Part shown: positions 1-6,102 of the stretch, piece after piece
Numbering within the stretch: the stretch's first letter is position 1
Layout: each line of letters begins with the position of its first letter
Origin: an uncultured Collinsella sp.
GTDB taxonomy: Bacteria; Actinomycetota; Coriobacteriia; Coriobacteriales; Coriobacteriaceae
Reading direction: 5' to 3'
Assembly: GCA_900549455.1 (NCBI GenBank)
Contig: UROM01000055.1
Location: 1-10,781, forward strand
Length of the DNA: 10,781 bases
The notes under the pieces: generated by a model
What the model was told of the DNA's origin: nothing
What the model saw: only the letters and a program-made list of their open reading frames with translations
Database searches by the model: none
Made by a program: the position numbers and the translations under genes

Positions 1-49
1 ACGAGATGCTCAGGAGTCTCGTGGGCTCGGAGATGTGTATAAGAGACAG
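1..49 (+). other. Nextera i7 adapter and index (non-genomic contig end)
   Basis: Bases 1-7 match the end of the Illumina P7 primer, 8-15 (GCTCAGGA) an 8-base index, 16-30 the i7 Nextera overhang and 31-49 (AGATGTGTATAAGAGACAG) the 19-base Tn5 mosaic end. This is library DNA left by adapter read-through. Native sequence starts at about 50. Translations through it give artefact peptides such as MYKRQ and MCIRDR. Confidence 0.98.
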
Positions 50-1264
50 GACGATTTGCCCCCACGCGGGGTCGGACTCAATCAGCTTCTCCTTGCGAAC
101 AAGCGGCGCGCGGTCAAAGTCGTCCGGCGCACGGCGAATCGGGTCCCAATCGTCTCGTTCGCGCAGGGCCACGCCGGCGTCGCGCAGTATCTGCTCCATG
201 CGCTCGGCAATGGCCGGCGCGCTCGCCACGCCGGGCGACTGAATGCCCGCCGCCTGGAACAGGCCTGGCACCACGGCCGACTGCCCAATAAAGAAGTCGT
301 TCGTCCCCTGAATGACCGGACGCCCGCCGGCAAATGCGCGCACCACGCGGCGCGTGTCCAGATCGGGAACCAGCTTTCGCGCTCCTGTCAGGAGCGCGTT
401 CACATCGCTTGCATAGGTCTGCGTGTCGCCCGGCTCGCGCACGGCGGCGGTCGCGGTGATCACGGTGTTCCCGTGCACGGTCCCCGTCACGATAACGCCC
501 TTCGATACCGGCGCCGGTACCGGGTAGAGCGGCATGAGCGCGCGCGGCTCCTTGTCCAGTACCACGATGTTGCCCTGGCGCCAGACCATCTGAAACTCCT
601 CGGCGCCGGCCATATGCGAGATGTCCGCGGCTCCGTTGCCCGCGGCGTTGATCAAATAGCGACAGCGCACGTCGCCGGCGGGCGTCGCCAGCGTAAAGCG
701 TGCGGCTCCGTCATCCGAGCCGGCAACATCAATTGCCTCCACTGACGCAGACCGCATAAACGTCACGCCGTTGGCGACCGCATTCTCCAGCGCAGCGATG
801 GCTACTTCAAATGGGTCAACGTAACCGGTCGAAGGGCACCACAGCGCGCACGTGGCCTGGGCGCTTGCGCGCGGTTCCAGCTCGTGGATGCGCTCGGGGC
901 CGATAATCGCCAGCTCGGGAACGCCGTTGGCCAGGCCATTCTGGCGCAGCTTCTCCAAGTGTGCGCGGTCTTCGTCGTTAAACCCCAGCACCATCGACCC
1001 GGTGCGGCGGAACAAAAAGCCGAGCTCCTGGGCCCACGTGCCATATAGCTCGCAACCACGGGTGTTGACCTGCGCCTTTCCCGTGCCTGGTGCCGGATCG
1101 TAACCGGCATGCACCAGACCGCCGTTGGCCTTCGAAGCCCCCAGCGCGATATCGTTTGCCGCCTCGACCACGCAAATGGACAGGTCAAACCGCGCGAGTT
1201 GCCGCGCGATGGCGCACCCGGTAATGCCTGCGCCCACAATTGCGATATCAAACGTTTCTGCCAC
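50..1264 (-). CDS. FAD-dependent oxidoreductase, GlpA/LhgO-like, 3' end missing
   Basis: Family role: flavoenzymes of the DAO fold (COG0579-type) that oxidise glycerol-3-phosphate or 2-hydroxy acids and pass electrons onward; the substrate here is not determined. Seen: a GTG start at 1264-1262 behind GGGAGG, then 405 codons in frame to the adapter. The N-terminus has a Rossmann dinucleotide fold with GAGITG at residues 11-16 and the acidic end of strand 2 at E34. Next comes SKANGGLVHAGYD, the family's FAD-contacting stretch. A C-terminal FAD segment (AAGIQSPGVASAPAIAERM) lies near residue 350. The last native residues are WGQIV. In longer relatives this point leads into a cysteine-rich BFD-like [2Fe-2S] domain (IVCRCE...), so roughly 70-100 residues are probably missing. 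No in-frame ATG lies near the start, and upstream codons offer only CTG or ATT. It is divergent from the rest of the window. A glycerol-3-phosphate dehydrogenase is the best guess. Confidence 0.88.
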
Positions 1265-1281
1265 GGTGCCTCCCAGACAAG

Positions 1282-1309
1282 TTGACAGGCTGTCAATAAA
1301 ACCATCCTA
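1282..1309 (-). promoter_or_regulatory. Candidate operator palindrome and -10 box of the oxidoreductase
   Basis: TTGACAGGCTGTCAA at 1282-1296 is a perfect 7+1+7 palindrome, 17 bases upstream of the GTG start at 1264. On the minus strand TAGGAT (1309-1304) is a fair -10 box, which would put transcription start near 1297, at the edge of the palindrome. That is the normal place for a repressor operator. The TTGACA inside it is badly placed as a -35 box because no -10 follows before the gene. A one-turn dimer site for a GntR- or TetR-type regulator is inferred; no regulator gene is in the window. Confidence 0.45.
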
Positions 1310-1433
1310 CGGTCTGCGCGCCCCCAGCGCAGCGGCAATGCGGCGAACAGCCCCGCAACACCCGCCAACGGCAGGCGAGGGGAGACTCAGTAATGCCGAC
1401 GTCTTCGTCTGCTGACCCCGGTGCCGGAGGTTT

Positions 1434-1890
1434 GTCTCGATCTGTAACATTTGGGGACTGTTTTGGGGTCTAGATGTTACAGATTTAGATGAACCAATCA
1501 GTCGATTTCGAATGTCTAAATCTGTAACAGTTAGACCTGTTTTTGCCGAGTATCTGTTACAGATTGAGACATTCGGCCTAGAAGTTTTCCTTTGTCTCAA
1601 TCTGTAACAGTTAGCTGATGATTTGGGTTCTAGATGTTACAGATCAAGACAAACCTTTCGGCGGATTTTGAATGTCTCGATCTGTAACAGTAAGAGGTTT
1701 TTTGGGGGTTTAGTTGTTACAGATTGAGATTGAAGTCGGTGAGAGATTCCTCAGTCTAAATCTGTAACATCTGGACTTTTTTAAGCTGAGTAACTGTTAC
1801 AGATTGAGACATTGGGTCTGGAAGTTTCCCTGTGTCTCGGTCTGTAACATCTAGACCTGAATTCCGCTCCCACCTGTTACAGATTGAGAT
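1434..1890. repeat. Array of 12 alternating inverted 16-base units, exact 80-base period
   Basis: Forward units (consensus GTCTCRATCTGTAACA) start at 1434, 1514, 1594, 1674, 1754 and 1834. Reverse units (consensus TGTTACAGATTGAGAC) start at 1475, 1555, 1635, 1715, 1795 and 1875. Forward-to-reverse distance is always 41 and reverse-to-forward always 39, so spacers are always 25 and 23 bases and the period is exactly 80. The TGTAACA/TGTTACA core never varies; changes fall in the outer half. Spacers differ but look like diverged copies of each other, and several carry an extra TCTAGACC-like flank next to the core. As RNA, any neighbouring pair could form a stem of up to 16 bp. No open reading frame of substance fits it. 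The array fills most of the 726-base gap between two divergent genes; I see nothing clear in 1310-1433. Function is unknown: a BIME-like mosaic repeat, a protein-binding array or a hairpin-RNA precursor are all possible. Confidence 0.95.
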
Positions 1891-1945
1891 GTTTGTGTCC
1901 GCGCCAGCCCCGTACCCAGCCGTGGTCCCATATAAACAAACCCCG

Positions 1946-1954
1946 TGGTAAACT
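1946..1954 (+). promoter_or_regulatory. Candidate extended -10 promoter of the zinc-ribbon gene
   Basis: TGGTAAACT reads as an extended -10 element (TGn followed by TAAACT), 36 bases before the ATG at 1991. No good -35 box stands 17 bases upstream, as is often so with extended -10 promoters. TATAAA at 1931-1936 is an alternative. Ribosome binding is weak: GAAAGG at 1976-1981, nine bases before the ATG. Confidence 0.4.
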
Positions 1955-1990
1955 AGACCAGACTGTAAATATTCCGAAAGGTACACCTCA

Positions 1991-2422
1991 ATGTCCAAAT
2001 ACATCAACGAGCTCATGTCGCCGCAGCTTATGGGCGTCATCTATGCCTTCGTCGGCTTCATCATCGCCCTGTATGTGCTGTCGGTCGTCTATGTGTTCAT
2101 CGACGCTCGCCGCCGCGGCGCCAGCGCCTACGTGGCATGGGGCATCATCGCCCTCATCCCGTTTGTAGGCCTCATTGCCTACCTGGTCCTGCGCCCGCAC
2201 TCCTACGCGGCCGACCGCGAGGAGCAGGAGCTGGACATGGCCCTGCGCGAGCGCCAGCTTGCCCAGTACGGCACCTGCCCGCAGTGCGGTGCCCCCATCG
2301 AGAAGGACTTTGTCGTCTGCCCCGTGTGCGACACCCAGGTTCGCAACGTGTGCCCCAGCTGCCATCGCCCGCTCGACGCGCACTGGAAGGTCTGCCCCTA
2401 CTGCCGAACTCGCATCCAATAA
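1991..2422 (+). CDS. Small membrane protein with two C-terminal zinc ribbons
   Basis: A 143-residue protein. Two hydrophobic segments (about residues 14-36 and 46-67) are joined by a basic loop (DARRRG). The second ends in PFVGLIAYLVLRP, which resembles the membrane segment of the PLDc_N (phospholipase D nuclease N-terminal) family. A charged, probably helical linker (75-92) follows, then eight cysteines in four CPxC pairs: C96/C99 with C110/C113, and C121/C124 with C135/C138. This is a classic double zinc ribbon facing the cytoplasm. The function is unknown; such proteins are usually annotated only as zinc-ribbon domain proteins. The gene stands alone between the repeat array and the hairpin before thrS. 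The cysteine pattern is intact, so the domain call is firm and the role open. Confidence 0.9.
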   Translation: MSKYINELMSPQLMGVIYAFVGFIIALYVLSVVYVFIDARRRGASAYVAWGIIALIPFVGLIAYLVLRPHSYAADREEQELDMALRERQLAQYGTCPQCGAPIEKDFVVCPVCDTQVRNVCPSCHRPLDAHWKVCPYCRTRIQ

Positions 2423-2506
2423 CGCATCCATCGTCGGGCTGGCCGCAAGCTACGGGTGCCGCGCGCCCCGCAGCCCCGCCTACACGATGAAGCATGCGTA
2501 GAAAAT

Positions 2507-2540
2507 CGCCCGCCGTGCCATTAAGGTGCGGCGGGCGCTT
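2507..2540 (+). terminator. GC-rich hairpin after the zinc-ribbon gene, probable terminator
   Basis: The arms 2507-2519 and 2525-2537 (core GCCCGCCGTGCC / GGTGCGGCGGGC) form a 13-bp stem with two G-T wobbles around the loop ATTAA. AAAA lies just upstream and only a short CTTGT tail follows, so termination may be weak on this strand. It ends where the thrS -35 box begins, so it precedes the thrS transcript and is unlikely to be a thrS attenuator. Confidence 0.6.
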
Positions 2541-2566
2541 GTATACCAAGGCAACCTGCCTATAAT
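2539..2566 (+). promoter_or_regulatory. thrS promoter
   Basis: TTGTAT (2539-2544), a 16-base spacer and a consensus TATAAT (2561-2566). Transcription would start near 2573, giving a leader of about 64 bases. That is too short for a T-box riboswitch, and I see none of its signatures. Confidence 0.7.
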
Positions 2567-2636
2567 GATGCAAGTCAAAAACGCCGAGCGCATCGCACAC
2601 ACTTGCATTAGGCATCCGAGAGGAGAAAACATACCC

Positions 2637-4400
2637 ATGAAGGCACTCTACAATGACGGTTCGGTGGCCGAGCTCCCGCAGGACGAGGTCACGCACGTCA
2701 TCCGCCACTCTGCCGCGCACATCATGGCGCAGGCCATCAAGCGCCTCTATCCCGAGGCCGACTTTGCCTACGGCCCCGCGACCGATAACGGCTTCTACTA
2801 CGACGTCGACCTGCCCGAGGGCGTCAAGATCAGCGAGGACGACTTCCCCGCGATCGAGGCCGAGATGAAAAAGATCGTCAAGGAGAACCTCAAGTTCTCC
2901 GTGTACGAGAAGCCCCGCGCCGAGGCCATTGCCCTTATGGAGGAGCGCGGCGAGAAGTACAAGGTCGAGCACATCGGCGACCTGGACGACGACTCCCGCA
3001 TCACCTTCTACCAGCAGGGCGACTATATCGACATGTGCGTCGGCCCCCACATCTGCTACACCAAGGCGCTGAAGGCCTTTAAGCTCACCGGCGTCTCGGG
3101 CGCTTACTGGAAGGGCGACAAGGACAACAAGATGCTCACCCGCATCAACGGCGTCGCCTTTGCCACCAAGGAAGAGCTCGACGAGCACATGCACATGCTG
3201 GAGGAGGCCAAGAAGCGCGACCACCGCAAGATCGGCCGCGAGATGGACCTCTTTATGATGCGCGACGAGGCCCCCGGCTTCCCGTTCTTCCTGCCCAACG
3301 GCATGATCCTTAAGAACACGCTGCTGGACTACTGGCGCGAGATCCACCACAAGGCCGGCTACGTGGAGATTTCCACACCGCTCATCATGAACAAGCAGCT
3401 GTGGAAGACCTCGGGCCACTGGGACCACTACAAGGACAACATGTATTCCACCGTCATCGACGATGAGGAGTACTGCATTAAGCCCATGAACTGCCCGGGC
3501 GGCGTGCTGGTGTACGCCTCCAAGCCGCACTCCTACCGCGAACTGCCCATTCGCGCCGGCGAGATTGGCCTGGTGCACCGTCACGAGCTGCGCGGCGCCC
3601 TGCACGGCCTGTTCCGCGTGCGTTGCTTTAACCAGGACGACGCCCACCTGTTTGTGCGTCCCGACCAGCTGACCGACGAGATCGTGGGTGTGGTCAACCT
3701 TATCGACTCCGTGTACCAGAAGTTTGGCTTTAAGTACCACGTTGAGCTTTCCACCCGCCCCGAGGACTCCATGGGTTCGGACGAGGATTGGGCGCGCGCC
3801 GAGGAGGGCCTGCGCACCGCTCTGGAGAAGCTGGGCATGGACTACGAGGTCAACGAGGGCGACGGCGCCTTCTACGGCCCCAAGATCGACTTCCACCTGG
3901 AGGATTCGCTCGGCCGTACCTGGCAGTGCGGTACTGTGCAGCTCGACTTCCAGATGCCGCTCAACTTTGATCTGGAGTACGTGGACGCCGACGGCGCCAA
4001 GAAGCGCCCCATCATGCTGCACCGCGTATGCTTTGGCTCCATCGAGCGCTTCATCGGTATTCTGATTGAGCACTTTGCAGGCAAGTTCCCCACCTGGCTG
4101 GCCCCCGTGCAGGTCAAGGCACTTCCCGTCTCTGAGAAGAGCCGCGACTACGCTCATGAGGTGTGCGCCAAGCTGGAGGAGGCCGGCATCCGCGTGGTCT
4201 GCGACGACCGCGACGAGAAGATCGGCTACAAGATCCGCGAGGCCCGCAGCATCGACCGCGTGCCCTACATGCTTATCCTGGGCGAGAAGGAGGTCGAGGC
4301 CGGCAACATCTCCGTCCGCGATCGCTCCAACGAGACCGTTCAGATGAGCGTTGACGAGTTTGTTGCGAAGGTGACTGAGGAGATCAAGACCCGCGCCTAA
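2637..4400 (+). CDS. thrS: Threonyl-tRNA synthetase without TGS domain
   Basis: Charges tRNA-Thr with threonine in the cytoplasm and hydrolyses mischarged Ser-tRNA. The ATG at 2637 is chosen because GAGAGGAG lies just upstream and the conserved protein starts there; in-frame codons back to 2526 overlap the promoter and are not coding. The protein has 587 residues against 642 in E. coli. The N-terminal TGS (N1) domain of about 60 residues is missing. The editing domain begins almost at once: HSAAH (H24, H28) and C134/H138 match the HxxxH and C/H residues of the editing site. The class II catalytic core follows, with zinc ligands C286 (MNCPGG), H337 (QDDAH) and H462 (LHR), motif 2 around residues 314-338 and motif 3 GSIERFIGIL (467-476). 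The anticodon-binding domain covers about 488-587. It is a single-gene unit with its own promoter and terminators. Confidence 0.98.
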   Translation: MKALYNDGSVAELPQDEVTHVIRHSAAHIMAQAIKRLYPEADFAYGPATDNGFYYDVDLPEGVKISEDDFPAIEAEMKKIVKENLKFSVYEKPRAEAIALMEERGEKYKVEHIGDLDDDSRITFYQQGDYIDMCVGPHICYTKALKAFKLTGVSGAYWKGDKDNKMLTRINGVAFATKEELDEHMHMLEEAKKRDHRKIGREMDLFMMRDEAPGFPFFLPNGMILKNTLLDYWREIHHKAGYVEISTPLIMNKQLWKTSGHWDHYKDNMYSTVIDDEEYCIKPMNCPGGVLVYASKPHSYRELPIRAGEIGLVHRHELRGALHGLFRVRCFNQDDAHLFVRPDQLTDEIVGVVNLIDSVYQKFGFKYHVELSTRPEDSMGSDEDWARAEEGLRTALEKLGMDYEVNEGDGAFYGPKIDFHLEDSLGRTWQCGTVQLDFQMPLNFDLEYVDADGAKKRPIMLHRVCFGSIERFIGILIEHFAGKFPTWLAPVQVKALPVSEKSRDYAHEVCAKLEEAGIRVVCDDRDEKIGYKIREARSIDRVPYMLILGEKEVEAGNISVRDRSNETVQMSVDEFVAKVTEEIKTRA

Positions 4401-4423
4401 GGCAACTGACACAATAATTTACA

Positions 4424-4458
4424 AAGGCGACCGTCCACATAGGGCGGTCGCCTTTTTT
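4424..4458 (+). terminator. Intrinsic terminator of thrS
   Basis: A 13-bp stem (arms 4424-4436 and 4442-4454, core AAGGCGACCG / CGGTCGCCTT, one G-T wobble) has a five-base loop ACATA and a T6 run at 4453-4458. It lies 24 bases after the thrS stop. Confidence 0.95.
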
Positions 4459-4472
4459 CATGCCAAAATAAG

Positions 4473-4499
4473 AAAAGCCGCAGGTTGAGCGGCTTTTTT
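4473..4499 (+). terminator. Second intrinsic terminator
   Basis: A 9-bp stem AAAAGCCGC / GCGGCTTTT (4473-4481 and 4489-4497) has a seven-base loop and a T6 run at 4494-4499. The A-run before the stem means it could also work on the other strand. With the first terminator it insulates thrS from the polysaccharide operon. Confidence 0.88.
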
Positions 4500-4512
4500 G
4501 TTGCACAAAAAG

Positions 4513-4634
4513 GTACAGGTTTTTGTATCTTTCGACACAGGCCATTATACGAGCAATTTATTAACGTTTGCGCAGATTACGCAAAATGTACTGCTGGTAG
4601 ATACATCTCCATACGCCTCTACAGAAACCTGTAC
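4513..4634. repeat. 10-base inverted repeat around the loaP promoter
   Basis: GTACAGGTTT at 4513-4522 and its exact complement AAACCTGTAC at 4625-4634 lie 102 bases apart. They bracket the predicted promoter and early leader. Either a pair of binding sites for a regulator or a long-range pairing is possible; the first copy lies upstream of the predicted transcript start, which favours DNA binding. Confidence 0.45.
4523..4551 (+). promoter_or_regulatory. Candidate promoter of the polysaccharide operon
   Basis: TTGTAT (4523-4528), a 17-base spacer and TATACG (4546-4551). The -35 hexamer is identical to that before thrS. Start of transcription would be near 4558, giving a leader of about 168 bases before the NusG-like gene. 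Confidence 0.5.
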
Positions 4635-4704
4635 TTTTGCGACTGCGCCTAGCTGCGAGCGAGAAGCCTGTTCTAAACGCCCCTGCATTTGCGTGCATCG
4701 CAAA
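4567..4704 (+). promoter_or_regulatory. loaP leader with two hairpins sharing one stem sequence
   Basis: TTTGCG pairs with CGCAAA twice in this leader: 4567-4572 with 4580-4585 (loop CAGATTA) and 4688-4693 with 4699-4704 (loop TGCAT). A third TTTGCG stands at 4636-4641 without a local partner, so the copies could pair in alternative ways. LoaP proteins are known to need an RNA hairpin in the leader of their target operons; these are candidates for such an element. No terminator is seen between here and the gene. Confidence 0.4.
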
Positions 4705-4725
4705 GCCAAAAGAGGGGGCGAGAAC

Positions 4726-5316
4726 ATGGAACAGACGGCACGGCGCCAAGAGCAGCTGCCGGGCGCATTTAATGGCGCCACCACCAACAGCCAGCACGGT
4801 CGCGTCCGCTGGTATCTGGTCCACACCCCCAATGGAAAAGAGCGCGAGACCTGCGAAAAGGTCCGCCGCATTATCCCGCACGAGCTGATGCAGGACGCTT
4901 TTGTGATGCAAAAGGAGTTCTGGTTTAAGCGGGACGGCGCATGGTCGCTCCAAACCAAACCCATGTACAAGGAATATTTCTTCGTCGCCACGCACGATGC
5001 CGCCGCGCTCGATAGGGCTTTGGCCCAGTTGAGCTTTGGCTGTCGCATCGCCGGCAGTAGGGAGCGGGCGTACATGCCCATGCCGGACGATGCGCAGGAC
5101 TGGTACCGCAGCGTTCTGGACGGCGACGGTGTGGTGCGCAACAGCGTTGCGCGCATAGAAGACGGTGTGTTGCACATAGAGCAAGGGCCCTTGGTGGGGC
5201 AAGAGGCCCGCGTAAAGAAGATCGACCGTCATAAGCGCTGGTGCTTGGTAGACGTGGGCGATGGCGATTCCACTTTTAGGGAGCTGCTACCGCTCGACGT
5301 TCCCAGCAAAACGTAA
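4726..5316 (+). CDS. loaP: NusG-family processive antiterminator, LoaP-like
   Basis: A specialised NusG paralogue. It should bind RNA polymerase and suppress termination or pausing over the polysaccharide genes that follow. The ATG at 4726 is chosen for its strong ribosome site (GAGGGGG at 4712-4718) and because codons back to 4498 lie in the terminator and promoter region. The protein has 196 residues. An NGN domain covers about 28-115, starting with the family hallmark WYLVHTPNGKERETCEKVRRI (WY, then a basic helix). A KOW domain covers about 152-182 (GPLVGQEARVKKIDRHKRW). It has a 25-residue polar N-terminal tail. It lies first in the operon, 57 bases before the sugar transferase with no terminator between, as in known capsule loci led by UpxY, RfaH or LoaP proteins. 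A general NusG is excluded because general nusG normally sits beside secE and rplK. The LoaP subtype, rather than another NusG paralogue, is inferred from context. Confidence 0.85.
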   Translation: MEQTARRQEQLPGAFNGATTNSQHGRVRWYLVHTPNGKERETCEKVRRIIPHELMQDAFVMQKEFWFKRDGAWSLQTKPMYKEYFFVATHDAAALDRALAQLSFGCRIAGSRERAYMPMPDDAQDWYRSVLDGDGVVRNSVARIEDGVLHIEQGPLVGQEARVKKIDRHKRWCLVDVGDGDSTFRELLPLDVPSKT

Positions 5317-5373
5317 GGGAGACGTTGCACCAGCTATTCGTTCGCATATTTGAATTTACCGATTGGGGGATCC

Positions 5374-6102
5374 GTGGACAACGGGGACGTAAGTTTGACT
5401 GTGGCTGCTAAGGAAATGACAGAGAGCTGTACATCAATGGGGGATGCACTGGCTTTCGATCAGATAAAGCCGAGCGGTACGCTTGGCTATCGCTTTGTTA
5501 AGAGGCTGTTTGACCTTGTGTTCAGTCTTTTGATGAGTGTTCTATTGCTTATTCCTATTGCTGTGGTGTGCGCACTTATTAGCCTTGAATCGCCCGGCAG
5601 TCCTATGTATACGCAAGAGCGCGTTGGCAAGGGCGGAAAGACAATCAGGATTTTTAAGCTTCGAAGCATGGTCGCCGATGCTGGCAACGTGCAGAAGTAT
5701 CTGAGTCCTGAGCAGCTGCATCAGTGGGAAGTCGAGCGCAAGGTCGATGATGACCCCCGCATTACCAAGATTGGTCTATTCATTCGTAAATGCTCTATCG
5801 ACGAGGTGCCTCAGTTTCTCAATGTGCTGAACGGTGACCTTTCTATTATTGGTCCTCGTCCCATTACTAGAGATGAGCTTGAGCAGCATTTTTCGGATGA
5901 AGAAAAGCTTGAATTGCTTTCTATCCAGCCCGGCATCACAGGTCTGTGGCAAGCGACTGATCGTAATGCCGCGACGTTTGAAAGCGGTTTGCGGCAGAAG
6001 ATTGAACTTCATTACGTTCGCAATCGCTGCTTCCGCATGGACCTGAAATGCTTTACCGGCACTTTTGGTGCCATGTTCGGCAAGAAGAGGACGGGCCGCT
6101 AG
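5374..6102 (+). CDS. Polyprenyl-phosphate sugar-1-phosphate transferase (PglC/WbaP family)
   Basis: Starts lipid-linked polysaccharide assembly by moving a sugar phosphate from a nucleotide sugar to undecaprenyl phosphate at the inner membrane face. The start is taken as GTG 5374 because GGGGGA precedes it by a few bases; an in-frame TTG at 5350 lacks such a site. The product has 242 residues. After a variable tail comes FVKRLFDLVFS, then a hydrophobic helix (about 48-71) with proline 61, matching the kinked re-entrant helix of monotopic enzymes. Next are SPGSPMYTQERVGKGGK and FKLRSM. The catalytic acid pair D143-E144 lies in SIDEVPQFLNVLNGDLSIIGPRP, the family signature. GLWQATDR follows. 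The protein is the compact single-helix form, without the extra N-terminal membrane domain of WbaP. The sugar it uses cannot be told. Its stop codon directly abuts the next ATG. Confidence 0.93.
   Translation: MDNGDVSLTVAAKEMTESCTSMGDALAFDQIKPSGTLGYRFVKRLFDLVFSLLMSVLLLIPIAVVCALISLESPGSPMYTQERVGKGGKTIRIFKLRSMVADAGNVQKYLSPEQLHQWEVERKVDDDPRITKIGLFIRKCSIDEVPQFLNVLNGDLSIIGPRPITRDELEQHFSDEEKLELLSIQPGITGLWQATDRNAATFESGLRQKIELHYVRNRCFRMDLKCFTGTFGAMFGKKRTGR

Noticed and set aside
35..745. 236-codon frame on the plus strand starting MYKRQ
   Set aside because: It begins in the Nextera adapter and is antisense to the FAD oxidoreductase.
1307..1600. 97-codon minus-strand frame into the repeat array
   Set aside because: It runs through repeat units with no ribosome site and no recognisable protein features.
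1434..1890. CRISPR array
   Set aside because: Repeat units alternate in orientation, are only 16 bases, the spacers are related to each other and no cas gene is nearby.
2526..2636. 37-residue extension of ThrRS
   Set aside because: It covers the TATAAT promoter and has no ribosome site; the conserved protein and GAGAGGAG site fit the ATG at 2637.
2573..2636. T-box riboswitch before thrS
   Set aside because: The leader is only about 64 bases and shows no T-box core or terminator/antiterminator pair.
2172..4412. 746-codon open frame on the minus strand
   Set aside because: It lies antisense to thrS and is held open by GC-rich codon use; the product is low-complexity V/L/A/H-rich and the thrS match is complete.
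4498..4725. 76-residue N-terminal extension of the NusG-like protein
   Set aside because: It begins in a terminator T-run and contains the promoter and leader; ATG 4726 has a strong ribosome site.
5350..5373. TTG start for the sugar transferase
   Set aside because: No ribosome site at proper spacing; GTG 5374 follows GGGGGA.
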